From assembly GCA_916048095.2 (NCBI GenBank), contig OU696585.1:3262645-3326644 (forward strand): a stretch of 64,000 nucleotides of DNA, given 5' to 3'. Both the position numbers and the translations under genes were made by a program. The notes below the pieces were generated by a model that was given only the letters and a program-made list of their open reading frames with translations, was not told where the DNA came from and did not search any database. This document shows positions 23,601-33,825 of the stretch, in pieces. Position 1 is the first letter of the stretch, and each line of letters begins with the position of its first letter. Source of the DNA: Sacculina carcini (lineage: Eukaryota; Arthropoda; Thecostraca; Sacculinidae).

Positions 23601-26600
23601 ATCATCTCGAACATCAACAGTATCATCATCACCACCATCATCTCCGCTACTACAACCGTGGCGATTTCTTCGTCACGGTACGCTTAGCCTTGTTTCGCGT
23701 AAGAAGTTATTGAAGAGAAGGAACAATGGCGAGCTAGTGGCGCAGACGCATATGACCTCTGACTCAATCAGCGGTAAAATCCACACCGACACCACCACTG
23801 AGTCGATGAAGATGTCAGGCAAAGCTGGTGTTGACGCGGTGGAGACGGCAGCCGTGGTCGTCTCCACCATCAAAGAGACGGTCAGTGTGGACCAGGATCC
23901 TGCTGGGACAGCGACGGAGGCGATTAACGCGGTCACACTATCGCCACCATCATCACCACTACCATCATCGCCATCATCTCCGCTACTTAAACCGTGGCAA
24001 TTTCTTCGTCACGGTACGCTTAGCCTTGTTTCGCGCAAGAAGTTATTGAAGCGAAAGCGCAATGGCAAGCTAGTGGCGCAGACGCATCTTCGCTCCAACT
24101 CAATCAACGGTCAAATCCACACCGACGCCACCACTAAATCGAAGATGTCTGGCAAAGTTGGTGTTGACACATTGGAGCCGGTACTCGTGGTAGTCTCCAC
24201 CAGCAACGAGTCGGTCTGTGTGGATCTAGCTCCTGCTGGGACCGCGACCGAGGCGATGGACGCGGCCACATCATCACCACCATCATCACCAGTAACATCA
24301 TCGCCATCATCTCAGCTACTTAAGCCGTGGCGATTTCTTCGTCACGGTACGCTTAGCCTTGTTTCGCGTAAGAAGTTATTGAAGAGAAAGCGCTCTGGAA
24401 AGCTACCATCACCACGATCACGACCATCATCTCCATCATCAACAGGGGCACCCTCATCACAATCACCACGACTACAATCACCGCCATCACCACCATCATC
24501 ACAACCATCATCGCCCCGACTACCATCACCATCATCGCCCCGACTACCATCACCATCATCACCACTATCACCATCATATCGAACATCAACAGTATCATCA
24601 TCACCACCATCATCTCCGCTACTACAGCCGTGGCGATTTCTTCGTCACGGTACGCTTAGCCTTGTTTCGCGTAAGAAGTTATTGAAGAGGAAGCGCAATG
24701 GCAAGCTAGCGGCACAGACGCATCTGCACTCTGACTCAACCAACGGTAAACCCCACACCGACACCACCACTAAGTCGGGCAATGTTGGTGTTGACGCGGT
24801 GGAGCCGGCTCTCGCCGTCGTCCCCACTAGCAAAGGGACGGTCAGTATGGACTTGGTTCCTGTTGGGACCGCGACCGAGGCGACAGACGCGGCCGCACAC
24901 CCCATCCAATATTCACTGAACGATTTTGAAATGATCCGGGTGATTGGACGCGGCGGCTATGGTAAGGTTTTGATGGTGGAGCTGCGACGAAATCGGCGCG
25001 TCTACGCCATGAAGGTGATCAAGAAGAAGCTGATCACCGACAACAAAGATATCGGTCGGGTGCAGACCGAGAAACACGTGTTTGAGACGGCGTCCAACCA
25101 CCCGTTCCTGGTAGGAATGCACTCTTGCTTCCAAAGTCCCAGTCGGCTGTTCTTCGTGAATGAGTTTGTGAGCGGCGGCGACCTCATGTTTCACATGCAG
25201 CGCTACGGCAAACTGTCCAAGAAGCAGGTCAAGTTCTACTCGGCAGAGCTCTGCCTGGCGCTCAACTTTCTGCATGGAAACGGTATCATCCACCGTGACC
25301 TCAAGTTGGAAAATGTCCTGATCGACCAAGAGGGACACATTAAGCTCAATGACTACGGCATATGCAAGGAAGGAATGCGGCCAGGTGACACAACGTCCAC
25401 ATTCTGCGGCACGCCCCGCTACATGGCGCCGGAGATGGTGCTTGACAAGGGTTATGGCTTCAGTGTGGACTGGTGGGCGTTGGGCGTGCTCATGTTCGAG
25501 ATGCTGACTGATCGCAATCCGTTCGAAATTGGTAATCATTCTGAAGCACCCAATGAGAATAACATCGACTATCTCTATCGAATGCTCGTCAAGACCATCC
25601 ACATTCCGCGCTCTATGTCGGTGAATGCGCGACAAATCCTGAAGGGGCTTCTAAAAAACAACCCGGTGGAGCGACTGGGCTGTCATCCGGACACCGGCTT
25701 CAAAGACATCGTTGGACATGCGTTCTTCAATAGTGTCGACTGGCAGCGTTTGGAGCAGAAGCAAGTGACGCCCCCGTACAAGCCACGCGTCAAGACCGAA
25801 CTTGATCTGGCCAACTTTCCGTCCCTCATCACAGACGAGCCGGTGCGACTGACAACCGAAAACACAAGCGCCATTGAAAAAATCGACCAGAGCCAATTTG
25901 ACGGTTTTGATTATGTTAGCCCGTTGCAAATATCGCTATCAATGTCATCACCCACACCATCTGCACGACCACCATCTCCATTACAATCACCATCACCACA
26001 TATATCTCCGCTACAACCGTCGCCATTTCCTCGTCACCCTACGTTGAGGCCAGTGTCGCGTAACAAGTTATTGAAGGGAAAGCACGCTGGCAAACCAGTG
26101 GCGCGGAAGCATCTGCGCTGTGACCCAACCAAGGGTAAACTACACACCAACACCACCACGAAGTCGATGAAGATATCGGCCAAAGTTGGAGTTGACGCGG
26201 TGGAGCCGGCTCTCGCCGTTGTCCCTACCATCACTAAAACGGCCAGTGTGGACCCGGTTCCTGCTGGGGCCAAGGCCATTCTCCCCAGTCAGTATTCGCT
26301 GGCCGATTTTGATCTGATCCGCGTGATTGGACGCGGCGGATTCGGCAAAGTGATGATGGTGGAATTACGACGCACTCGGCGCGTCTACGCCATGAAGGCG
26401 ATCAAGAAGAAGCTGATCAAGAATGCCAAGGATAAAGGCCGAGTGCAGACCGAGACACGCGTGTTTAAGATGGTGTCCAACCACCCGTTCCTGGTGGGAA
26501 TGCACTCGTGCTTCCAAAGTCCCAGTCGGCTGTTCTTCGTGATTCAGTTTGTGCGCGGCGGCGACCTCATGTTTCATATGGAGCGTCACGGCAAACTGCC

Positions 26601-28707
26601 GGAGGAGCACGTCAAGTTCTACTCGGCGGAGCTGTGCCTGGCGCTTTACTTTCTGCATGATAACGGCATTATCCATCGTGATCTGAAGCTGGAAAATGTG
26701 CTGATCGACCACGAGGGACATATTAAGCTTATCGACTACGGCCTTTGCAAGGAAGGAATGCGACCAGGCAACACAACGTCCACCTTCTGCGGCACACCTC
26801 ACTACATCGCTCCGGAGATACTGCTTGGCCAGAAATATAACTTCAGTGTTGATTGGTGGTCGCTGGGCGTGCTCATGTTTGAGATGCTCACTAATCGCAT
26901 TCCGTTCGAAACTGGCCATCATTCTAAAGCACAAAATGAGAAAACAAAGAACCATCTGTATCGGATAATTATCGAGGAGACCATCCGCATTCCACCCTCT
27001 TTGTCGGCGAATGCGCGCAAAATCCTGAGAGGTCTTCTAAAAAAGAACCCGGTAGAGCGACTGGGCTGTCAAACGAACACCGGCTTCAAAGACATCGTTG
27101 AACATGAGTTATTCAACAGTGTTGACTGGCAGCTTTTGGTGCGGAAGCAAGTGAAACCGCCGTATAAGCCACACGTCAAGACCGAACGTGATCTGGCCAA
27201 CTTTCCGTCCCTCTTCACAGACGAGCCGGCGCGGCTGACATCCGACAACACAAGCGCCATTGAAAAAATCGACCAGAGGCAATTTGACGGTTTTGATTAT
27301 GTCAACCCGTTGCTAATATCGCTATCACCGTCATCACCCACACCATCTGCGCGACCACCGTCTCCATTAAAACCACCATCACCACATATATCTCCGCTAC
27401 AACCGTCGCCATTTCCTCGTCACCCTACGTTGAGGCCAGAGTCGCGTAACAAGCAATTGAAGAGAAAGCACACTGGCAAACCAGTGGCGCAGAAGCATCT
27501 GCGCTGTGACCCAGCCAAGGGTAAACTCCACACTAACACCACCACTAAGTCGATGAAGATATCGGCCAAAGTTGGAGTTGACGCGGTGGAGCCGGCTCTC
27601 GCCGCTGTCCCTACCATTACTAAAACGGCCAGTGTGGACCCGGCTCCTGCTGGGGCCGCGGCCATTCTCTCCAGTCAGTATTCGCTGGCCGATTTCGATC
27701 TGATCCGCGTGATTGGACGCGGCGGATTCGGCAAAGTGATGATGGTGGAATTACGACGCACTCGGCGCGTCTACGCCATGAAGGCGATCAAGAAGAAGCT
27801 GATCAAGAATGCCAAGGATATCGGCCGCGTGAAGACCGAGACACACGTGTTTAAGATGGCGTTCAACCACCCGTTCCTGGTGGGACTGCACTCGTGCTTC
27901 CAAAATCCCAGTCAGCTGTTCTTCGTGATTCAGTTTGTGCGCGGCGGCGACCTCAGGTTTCATATAAAGCGTAACGGCAAACTGCCGGAGGAGCACGTCA
28001 AGTTCTACTCGGCGGAGCTCTGCCTGGCCCTGAACTTTCTGCACGAGTACGGCATTATCCATCGTGATCTGAAGCCGGAAAATGTGTTGATCGACCACGA
28101 CGGACATATCAAGCTTATCGACTACGGCATTTGCAAGAAAGGAATGCGACCAGGTGACAGAACGTCCACCTTCTGCGGCACGCCCCACTACATCGCGCCG
28201 GAGATGTTGCTTGGCCAGAAATATAACTTCAGTGTTGATTGGTGGTCGCTGGGCGTGCTAATGTTTGAGATGCTCACTAATCGCAGTCCGTTCGAAATTG
28301 GCCATCATTCTAAAGCACCCAATGAGAAAACCAAGAACCATCTGTATCGGATAATTCTCGAGAAGACCATCCGCATTCCGCCCTCTTTGTCGGCGAATGC
28401 GCGCAAAATCCTGAGACGTCTTCTAAAAAAGAACCCGGTAGAGCGACTGGGCTGTCATCCGGACACCGGCTTCATAGACATCGTTGGGCATGAGTTCTTC
28501 AACAGTGTTGACTGGCAGCTTTTGGTGAGGAAGCAAGTGAAGCCGCCGTACAAGCCACGCGTCAAGAGCGAACGTGATCTGGCCAACTTTCCGTCCCTCT
28601 TCACCGACCAGCAGGTGCGGCTCACACCCGAAAAGAAATGCTGCATCGAACAAATCGACCAGAGACAGTTTGACGGATTCGATTATGTGAACCCGTTGAT
28701 GATGTAG
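20632..28707 (+). CDS. Formin GBD/FH3-like - basic-repeat - triple atypical PKC protein, copy B
   Basis: An intronless 2691-codon frame. Residues about 5-330 resemble the regulatory N-terminus of FMNL-type formins: a GBD-like start ([17 protein letters not shown]), then [27 protein letters not shown] and [10 protein letters not shown]. No FH1 or FH2 follows. Residues about 360-1420 are Ser/Pro-rich, encoded by TCA/CCA repeats, with eight basic modules of the type [18 protein letters not shown]; two more sit between kinases. Three complete aPKC modules follow: about 1427-1767 (ATP lysine K1461, catalytic D1556), 1887-2228 (K1922, D2017) and 2349-2691 (K2384, D2479). Each has GRGG(F/Y)[19 protein letters not shown], a C-tail and FDGFDY. 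All should be active by sequence. PB1, C1 and the usual pseudosubstrate are absent. The ATG at 20632 gives the formin-like start. A formin fused to kinases is unknown to me, and lack of introns suggests a retrogene-derived kinase. Confidence 0.9.
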   Translation: MQAMHSKSDIDEAFIKHLAWTGVTEEAAKLCVHYNISSKWSMLSNWRKTIRQCPAHYVRYIKIYSAKMITQKPSKVLAMCGKHTTLLKDLEISLRMYTRWWQLDFVQQQQGVIVLLDYMNIVLSAKERVDQKEKTAVQTCCMQIFKTSNTKKTTRMANAQQVLSLCVLCLKAIVSERQSLSKIVLDRDNTLVLVRCVDFIQQEATASTIMGILKKLAKINPYVSATIQEVRYMDLSTREIGQLSKLVTNFDEPGPRSPYIDYSDIPRVLNWVVCEDIGISSRQCDIQPISRTVMLFSEMLKALDLIENICSDSVMNKHQANEDVRKSTNNGIGRKSRNATDKVVFVNSDVSLSMSTDFIIPPPSSRSLSLLPQPQPLPSPSPLPPPSPSSSTLPSAVVCRGDPQPFLGPAESTRPGDQQTGHLDRASPQVLQLKTRGHVWAAEQMGNCSTTYLTCRGSRILLDVTSGADEVHRPRSGTRRSTDTKNDAGLPDFGCGRDLHDLSRVPLGMLQSNRVQTEDLRTLPSPSPPQSPRLQSPSSPQSSSSLSSPQSSSPPQSSSPPQPSSSPLSPQSSSSSPPQPSSSPLSPQSSTSPTSSPLLPPSRFIPHATSSLVSRNKLLKRKRTGEIVAQTHLSSDSTNGELHTDTSTKSMKMSDKVGVDAVEPALVVIPTSNKTVSVDLVPAGTVTEAMDATTPSPPSSLALSTSSPSSYPLLQPWRCLRHATFSIVSRNKLLNSKRTEELSSSPTQPSSPRLPSPPSPSPVSSPSTVSSSPLSSPLRQPYRFSRHATFSLVSRNQLLKRNRTGQLLAPTHLRSDSINGALNTDTITKSIKMSGKGSVDAVEPALVVVSTSNETVSVDLAPAGTANETMDAATSSPPSSPLSPSPVSSSSRTSTVSSSPPSSPVTSSPSSPLLKPWRFLRHGTLSLVSREKLLKRKRSGKLPSPRSRPSSPSSTGAPSSQSPRLPSPPSPPSSQPSSPRLPSPSSPLSPSSRTSTVSSSPPSSPLLQPWRFLRHGTLSLVSRKKLLKRRNNGELVAQTHMTSDSISGKIHTDTTTESMKMSGKAGVDAVETAAVVVSTIKETVSVDQDPAGTATEAINAVTLSPPSSPLPSSPSSPLLKPWQFLRHGTLSLVSRKKLLKRKRNGKLVAQTHLRSNSINGQIHTDATTKSKMSGKVGVDTLEPVLVVVSTSNESVCVDLAPAGTATEAMDAATSSPPSSPVTSSPSSQLLKPWRFLRHGTLSLVSRKKLLKRKRSGKLPSPRSRPSSPSSTGAPSSQSPRLQSPPSPPSSQPSSPRLPSPSSPRLPSPSSPLSPSYRTSTVSSSPPSSPLLQPWRFLRHGTLSLVSRKKLLKRKRNGKLAAQTHLHSDSTNGKPHTDTTTKSGNVGVDAVEPALAVVPTSKGTVSMDLVPVGTATEATDAAAHPIQYSLNDFEMIRVIGRGGYGKVLMVELRRNRRVYAMKVIKKKLITDNKDIGRVQTEKHVFETASNHPFLVGMHSCFQSPSRLFFVNEFVSGGDLMFHMQRYGKLSKKQVKFYSAELCLALNFLHGNGIIHRDLKLENVLIDQEGHIKLNDYGICKEGMRPGDTTSTFCGTPRYMAPEMVLDKGYGFSVDWWALGVLMFEMLTDRNPFEIGNHSEAPNENNIDYLYRMLVKTIHIPRSMSVNARQILKGLLKNNPVERLGCHPDTGFKDIVGHAFFNSVDWQRLEQKQVTPPYKPRVKTELDLANFPSLITDEPVRLTTENTSAIEKIDQSQFDGFDYVSPLQISLSMSSPTPSARPPSPLQSPSPHISPLQPSPFPRHPTLRPVSRNKLLKGKHAGKPVARKHLRCDPTKGKLHTNTTTKSMKISAKVGVDAVEPALAVVPTITKTASVDPVPAGAKAILPSQYSLADFDLIRVIGRGGFGKVMMVELRRTRRVYAMKAIKKKLIKNAKDKGRVQTETRVFKMVSNHPFLVGMHSCFQSPSRLFFVIQFVRGGDLMFHMERHGKLPEEHVKFYSAELCLALYFLHDNGIIHRDLKLENVLIDHEGHIKLIDYGLCKEGMRPGNTTSTFCGTPHYIAPEILLGQKYNFSVDWWSLGVLMFEMLTNRIPFETGHHSKAQNEKTKNHLYRIIIEETIRIPPSLSANARKILRGLLKKNPVERLGCQTNTGFKDIVEHELFNSVDWQLLVRKQVKPPYKPHVKTERDLANFPSLFTDEPARLTSDNTSAIEKIDQRQFDGFDYVNPLLISLSPSSPTPSARPPSPLKPPSPHISPLQPSPFPRHPTLRPESRNKQLKRKHTGKPVAQKHLRCDPAKGKLHTNTTTKSMKISAKVGVDAVEPALAAVPTITKTASVDPAPAGAAAILSSQYSLADFDLIRVIGRGGFGKVMMVELRRTRRVYAMKAIKKKLIKNAKDIGRVKTETHVFKMAFNHPFLVGLHSCFQNPSQLFFVIQFVRGGDLRFHIKRNGKLPEEHVKFYSAELCLALNFLHEYGIIHRDLKPENVLIDHDGHIKLIDYGICKKGMRPGDRTSTFCGTPHYIAPEMLLGQKYNFSVDWWSLGVLMFEMLTNRSPFEIGHHSKAPNEKTKNHLYRIILEKTIRIPPSLSANARKILRRLLKKNPVERLGCHPDTGFIDIVGHEFFNSVDWQLLVRKQVKPPYKPRVKSERDLANFPSLFTDQQVRLTPEKKCCIEQIDQRQFDGFDYVNPLMM
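21820..22190 (-). mobile_element. Antisense LINE-derived segment inside the kinase CDS
   Basis: Within the coding exon of copy B (residues about 397-520) the opposite strand reads [18 protein letters not shown], with the 2A-type motif GDIEENPGP at 22026-22000 followed by CQICSG. 2A-like peptides of this kind are known near the start of CR1/L2-type LINE proteins. In the sense direction the segment adds a Cys-containing, non-repetitive insert between Ser/Pro tracts without a stop. The LINE origin is inferred from the motif only. Confidence 0.5.
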
Positions 28708-29464
28708 CTCGAGCACCGTGTGTTACCACCAACCAGCATACGCTGTTCTCTTGTCGCCGCGGTTGTCTGTGTGTGAGTGGGTTGCTTGCTTGTAAGGATA
28801 TTACCCCCATCATTATCCATATTATCTTCGCCATCATCCAAATAATAATGACCAGAACATTCCAGTTACATCACCATCTAGGTCAAGACCACCGCCACGC
28901 CAACATCAACATGCACCCACAATGTATACGAAGCATATACAACAACATGGACAACACAATTGTCCACCAGTGTATTATATAAAGCTTGTACACACATTGG
29001 GTGCAGTTCAATACATTCAAACAAATATTCAACGTGTTTTCATTATTTAACCTTATCAACCGACTACGTAGAATTGGCTGGTCGAGGTATAAGCCAGTCA
29101 TATATTACTGGAAAATTGAATTATCGAAAGCAAACATTCCTACAACATTCAAGACGTTTATCATTTCTATCATCAGTGGTTGCCGCGTGCGATAAAATGA
29201 GCGATACGGCAGTGGTTCTTAACCTGTGCGAAATTTGCAACTGGTGGGGAATGGAAGAGTTGCCATGTTGAAATCCAAATGTCGGACAGAAGAACAAATG
29301 CGTGTTTTTATCAATTCAAATAAGCTTATTTTTGTTTCTAATGACCTCTTGTCATTCAATTTAATGTAACAACTGAGTTTATTGAATTTGTGGCGCCTGC
29401 GCAAATGTAGGGCAACAACATTTGCCCATACACCACAAACACACCCTACCAGCGCTTTAGCGGT
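28708..29464 (+). other. 3' flank of kinase copy B
   Basis: This is shared with copy C (51147-51900) almost base for base, and with copy A up to 2475. It is probably 3' UTR plus intergenic sequence. Only short chance ORFs are visible. Confidence 0.65.
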
Positions 29465-29637
29465 ACGCGTCCCGGAGGTGTATATCCCCTGCACACAGAC
29501 ACACACCACGGACAAACACCAGCCAGCCCGCACCAGCCCGGTACAGTGTCGCGTCTCGGAGGTGTATGTCCCCTGCACACAGACACACACCACGGATAAA
29601 CACCAGCCAGCCCGCACCAGCCCGGTACAGTGTCGCG
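29465..29637. repeat. 80-bp minisatellite, two units
   Basis: Two tandem units of about 80 bp, each with CGGAGGTGTAT, CCCCTGCACACAGACACACA and CACCAGCCCGGTACAGTGTC. A third, diverged unit follows the MITE at 30158-30250. Copy C has one unit before and one after its MITE (51900-51989, 52537-52630). Confidence 0.75.
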
Positions 29638-30157
29638 GGAGACTACCCACTTAGCGACAATGGCATTTTGATACAGACTTCACGGCCGCTCTCAACCTCT
29701 ACATAATTCGACCCGTGCCATGGGCGCGCGAAGACCATACCGGAGCTAAAAAAAGTCCCTTTGAGACAATCCGCTAGAGGGCTCTGAAACTGGCCGTTTG
29801 AGACAAAAAGCGAGAGTGCGGTAAATGCGCTAAGCAGAGCCTGTGATAATGAGCCGCTCCTCGCGATTAACGTAGGTTAGGTTTGGTTAGGTTAGGTTAG
29901 GTGGGCTGCTTAGGTTTGGTTAGGTTAGGTTAGGTTGGTTAGGTTAGGTTAGGTTAGGTGACAAGACCAACATGCTCATATTTATTGACAATTTATACAG
30001 ACAGCGCCCTAAGTAGGATTTTTTCTCGAATTTCAAATTTTAGCTCCAGCACTAGTTCAACTTGTGTGCGCCTATGCTACCTACCGGACTAGGACGGCAA
30101 AGAGAGAGTATGAGAATTAGGCCTCAAAATGACACTGCCGCTAACAGGTCTATATCC
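29638..30157 (+). mobile_element. MITE copy 2 with 9-bp target duplication
   Basis: A 520-bp relative of 17657-18633. It is flanked by AGTGTCGCG at 29629-29637 and 30158-30166, inserted in the 80-bp minisatellite. The inverted ends share about 25 of 38 positions, starting GGA. It carries a (GGTTA)n tract at 29872-29958, the arthropod telomere-type motif. Non-coding. Confidence 0.75.
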
Positions 30158-30291
30158 AGTGTCGCGTCTCGGAGGTGTATGTCCCCTGCACACAGACATA
30201 CACCACGTACAAACATCAGTGAGTGCGCACCAGCCCTCTTCAGTGTCAGGGCCAACATCTGGTTCGCATCCGCCTGACCACATCCTCACCC

Positions 30292-30441
30292 AGGGATGCA
30301 GCAGCCATCGAAGGCAATCCATCGCTCTCTCCAGAGCGCTCACGCGCTGCTGGCTTGCAGGAGCATCGCGCCACTGGGCGCGGCTTCAAGCGTTTGCGGA
30401 CGTTTCCGCCAGGCGCCGCCACGGGCACTGGCTGCGGAATC
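30292..30441 (-). other. Unassigned exon-like segment
   Basis: A GC-rich island in AT-rich sequence. On the minus strand there is an acceptor-like CGCCAG before 30441 and a GGTGAGG donor-like site after 30292. The frame between is open (VPVAAPGGNVRKRLKPRPVA ...). The same segment recurs at 52671-52820 and, inverted, within 52973-53119. No protein family is recognised and it may be non-coding. Confidence 0.3.
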
Positions 30442-30488
30442 TGGCGTGTTTGTATGTGTGTGTGTATTTGTGTGTTTCACTGGTGTAG

Positions 30489-31361
30489 CGAGGCGGAACA
30501 AAAGGACGAAACACACAGATGGATATATATAGAGAAGTTATATTAGTAACAACAATAAGTCAAAAATAATAATAAAAATAATTATTAATTTTTTTAGCTG
30601 ACTATCACGTTAGCCCATCCACACAGCCTGAAACTTGCTTGAAAGCACAAGTTCCGCACCATTACCCCATTTACCCCATCATTACTCCCTTTGTCCCAAT
30701 AGTACACTTTTACCACAGAAACATCCTTTTCTCCAACATTACTCACTTTTACCCCATCGTTACCCCTTTACCCCATACAACTCGTGATTCTACAACTCTA
30801 CTCAATTATACTTCTCATGATTTATATACAGGACTTTATTAGTAGTGTTGAGTGTTAAATAAGTGTCAGTTTATATTCTTACCTGGATGTAATCCTCAAT
30901 AAAATATTTCACTATACTGTTGAATTTCTTATTATATACGATTGGGATAAAAAATATTCACAATCGTATGTACACTGTGTATTGAATACGATAAACGCTC
31001 TACAAATTTTTACTATAAAAATTCAAAAGCCTCCAGAAATAATACACAACACGACTGAAACAACGAAAATACAACAAAAAATAATTCCACACGCAGGAAA
31101 ATTCAAGAGTTAATCTTAGCAAAAAACCGTCATATACTTCAAGACACAAAATGAAACATTTTCACAAACCACAAATTCGCCACCAATGTATACCGGCCAA
31201 TTAATAAACAAACGACCAGGCAGCACGCGTACAATAACACTAACACACTTGCACGCTACGTATCAAAATACATCCAACCTCAATTGTCCCATATATGAAC
31301 ATACACTCACATTTGAACCCCCCACACACACATACAAACAGCATTTAATGCCAATTCCACA

Positions 31362-31397
<36 letters not shown>

Positions 31398-31994
31398 AAC
31401 AACAGTGTAGCAGAAAATGACGTAGCATACATATGCGTGCGTGTGTGTTAGTGGGGTCAGTGGAAATATGACGTAACCATGACAATACACACATAATATT
31501 AATTATCAATTACGTATATGATGCACATACTGACATAACACACACACCCATATATATATATATATATATATATGATAAATGAACAAGTCCAGGGGCTTTC
31601 AAACATACAAAACACTCGGCTACGCACATAGACTTGATAATTCATTGAGAGCAGGTATTCTATTGAATTATGTACACCTCTGCTCTGCTAATGATAATAG
31701 AAACAAGAAATACGCTGGCCGTGGAAAAAATACCCCATACAAACTAACACTAACACACACACATACATACACACACACTAACACACAAACAAAGGCAAAT
31801 ATACACACACACTAATACATACCCACTCAAATACTAACACACACACACACACACACATACATACATATACACAGACTGTGTACTGTGTACTGTGTACTGA
31901 GTACTGCGTGAAAAAAGTTTCGCCGGTTCTACGATTCGAACCCGCCAACTCACTTTACACGCACACACACACGGCCAGGCAATTAAAACACAGT
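30489..31994. other. AT-rich region 3' of the dsh terminal exon
   Basis: Non-coding sequence shared with 58600-60126. It contains a TTACCCC-type simple stretch (30660-30780), (AC)n at 31365-31392, (AT)n at 31551-31573, and CA-rich tracts at 31745-31860. It probably includes the dsh 3' UTR near 31995. No other gene is seen. Confidence 0.6.
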
Positions 31995-32164
31995 CTACAT
32001 GACATTGACAAAATACTCGTGCTGAGCTGTTGAAGACGCCCCCGCCCCTGCCGCCGCTGAAGTGACAGACGGACCGTCGGAGCCCGCAATAGCTGCGTGA
32101 TTCACCGGCTGTCCGAATAGATGGCGCTGCGAGCCAGCCGTCGATGAAGCGCCGCTGCTGCCAC
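31995..32164 (-). CDS. dsh: dishevelled terminal exon, copy 1
   Basis: The exon begins after a TATAG acceptor at 32166-32165 and ends at a TAG stop at 31995-31997. It encodes a Ser/Ala/Gly-rich stretch ending HEYFVNVM. The ending matches the invariant Dishevelled C-terminus (EFFVDVM in vertebrates). It starts with two bases completing a codon (phase 1), which agrees with the exon at 63632-63868. In this unit the preceding exon (35230-35314) has lost its donor, so normal splicing into this exon is doubtful. The same exon, nearly identical, is at 60127-60296. Dishevelled is the cytoplasmic scaffold that relays Wnt/Frizzled signals. Confidence 0.85.
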
Positions 32165-32269
32165 CTATAATATACACAACAACAATGTATTTGTATAGAA
32201 ACAGGCGCCAAGGAGAGAACAATGAGAAACAACAGTACACCGTATCAAGATGTGAGAATCGAAGTACAA

Positions 32270-32760
32270 AATTCACACAAATTAAAACAAAATGGAGATA
32301 AATAAAAAGAAAATGAATAAAAACATAAGTAATTGTAAGTTAGTCATAGGGAAGCGTAAGGTGTAAGAGTGCGAGAAGTGGGATAACAAAAATTTAGCAA
32401 AAATATTTACGAAGTGAGGAGGAAAATCTACTAAAGGATAAAGAGGAAGTGATTGAGAAAGTAAGATCATTGTAGACCCGAGGCGCATAGAAAGAAAAGG
32501 ATTTTGCGGACCAAGGTGACTCGTTGATAGCGCGAGGACAGAATAAAGGACGATGAACACGAGAATAAAAGTTACTAGAAGAAAATAGAAGATCAACAAG
32601 ATAGGACGGGGAAGAGCTATTGTGAAGAATTTTATATATGAGACAACACAACCGAAAATGAATCCTAGGAATGATGGGAAGCCAGTGGAATTGGACCAAG
32701 AAATGAGAGGTATGGCGGTAAAGAGTAGAATGGAGCACATGTAGTGTGATCGTGTGCAGT
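32270..32760 (-). mobile_element. CR1/L2-like LINE 3' fragment in dsh intron, copy 1
   Basis: The minus strand encodes FLVQFHWLPIIPRIHFRL, LIYKILHNSSSPSYLVDLLF and FYAPRVYNDL, the typical C-terminal end of a CR1/L2-type LINE ORF2 (family form HWLPI..RI.FK...YK.L...AP.YL). Only the 3' end is present, heavily 5'-truncated. The same insertion is at 60400-60890, so it predates the duplication. Confidence 0.75.
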
Positions 32761-32980
32761 GAGAGAGTGTGCGTGAGATGTTGTTTCTACGTTGACTGAG
32801 ATCGTGTGTGCGTGAACGTGTTAGTGTGATCGTGTACAGTAGAATTGCGTATTGCGTGCGAGAGTGTGTGAGCGAGTGTGTATAGCTGTGTCGCTGTGTG
32901 TGTTTGTCAAGTGTGGATGCCCCGCGGCGGCGAGCGAGTGACCGGCTCGCCGCTGGTTGTGGTGGTGCGCGTCAGGTCTA

Positions 32981-32984
<4 letters not shown>

Positions 32985-33024
<40 letters not shown>
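32985..33024. repeat. (GT)n microsatellite
   Basis: A GT run of about 40 bp; the paralogous run at 61118-61182 is about 25 bp longer. Confidence 0.95.
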
Positions 33025-33026
<2 letters not shown>

Positions 33027-33189
33027 CCCGTGTGTCACGGTGTGAGCTTGGAGTCGTGTTTTTGGTCTGGTCTGGTTGTGAACTTAGGTAGGCGCGCGTG
33101 GGGCAGTGATGCCCACGCGCGCCTGTCTGAATATAACCTAGATTTTTTGGTTTCTTTTGCAGCACACAACGACAGGATTGGTTAAGTAT

Positions 33190-33665
33190 TTTTTGAAAGA
33201 TTTTCAGAGATTTGTTGGTTAGAGTGTGGTGGAGTGAGCTTCGGCTAATATCATCTTTAGCAGAAGCACAGCGCCTGTTCCATCAGCACACCACCCTCAG
33301 CCACCCTGCACATGGGTCATGGCCAATCCACTTGTCACACATTGAAAATACTTCTCGTTTCGTGAGCGTTGCAGGTATAGCCGGCAGAGTACACTCCCTA
33401 CTCCACTGGAATCCACTCGGGGTATTATCAATTCGTAGACCGAGTATATTTCCGCTGCCTAGTGGCTGAGGTTCCTTAGTAACCATCTCAGATGGATCTG
33501 CACGTCACGAGGTCTGATTTTGCCACTATCGACAATGACATCATCGATGTAGGAATCAACAACGCCACGAAACAGAGGGACGTCTTCAAGTATGAGCTTC
33601 ATGACGGCACACATCACTTTAGGAACAATGCTGGCCGAAGCCCGAAGCCCAGTATGATTGTCTAT
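33190..33665 (-). mobile_element. LTR-type retroelement pol fossil, copy 1
   Basis: Short minus-strand stretches resemble a reverse transcriptase of LTR-element type: a VDSYIDDVIVD catalytic-like box and LTKREVFSMC / GHDPCAGWLRV motifs. It is an old, broken fragment with several interruptions and no LTRs. Family not resolved (Ty3/Gypsy or BEL/Pao). It is shared with 61330-61825. Confidence 0.55.
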
Positions 33666-33825
33666 GTGATTGTATATACTTATCTATGCCAATGTGTGCA
33701 TATGTGTATGTATGTGCTAGTAAGTGTGTATCAGTGTGTATGTGTGTGTGCGCGTATATGTGTGTGTGCATGTATGTGTGTGTGTGTGCGCATCAGTGTG
33801 TGTGTCAGTGATCAGTGTCAGTGTC

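Noticed and set aside
31925-31955. tRNA-like B box (GGTTCGAATC on the minus strand) followed by a T run, also at 60052-60085
   Set aside because: The T-arm stem does not pair and no A box or cloverleaf is visible; at most a decayed tRNA-derived SINE end.
32821-33185. His/Thr repeat frames around (GT)n (also 60526-61344)
   Set aside because: Translation of the CA/GT microsatellite plus flanks; no start context or homology.
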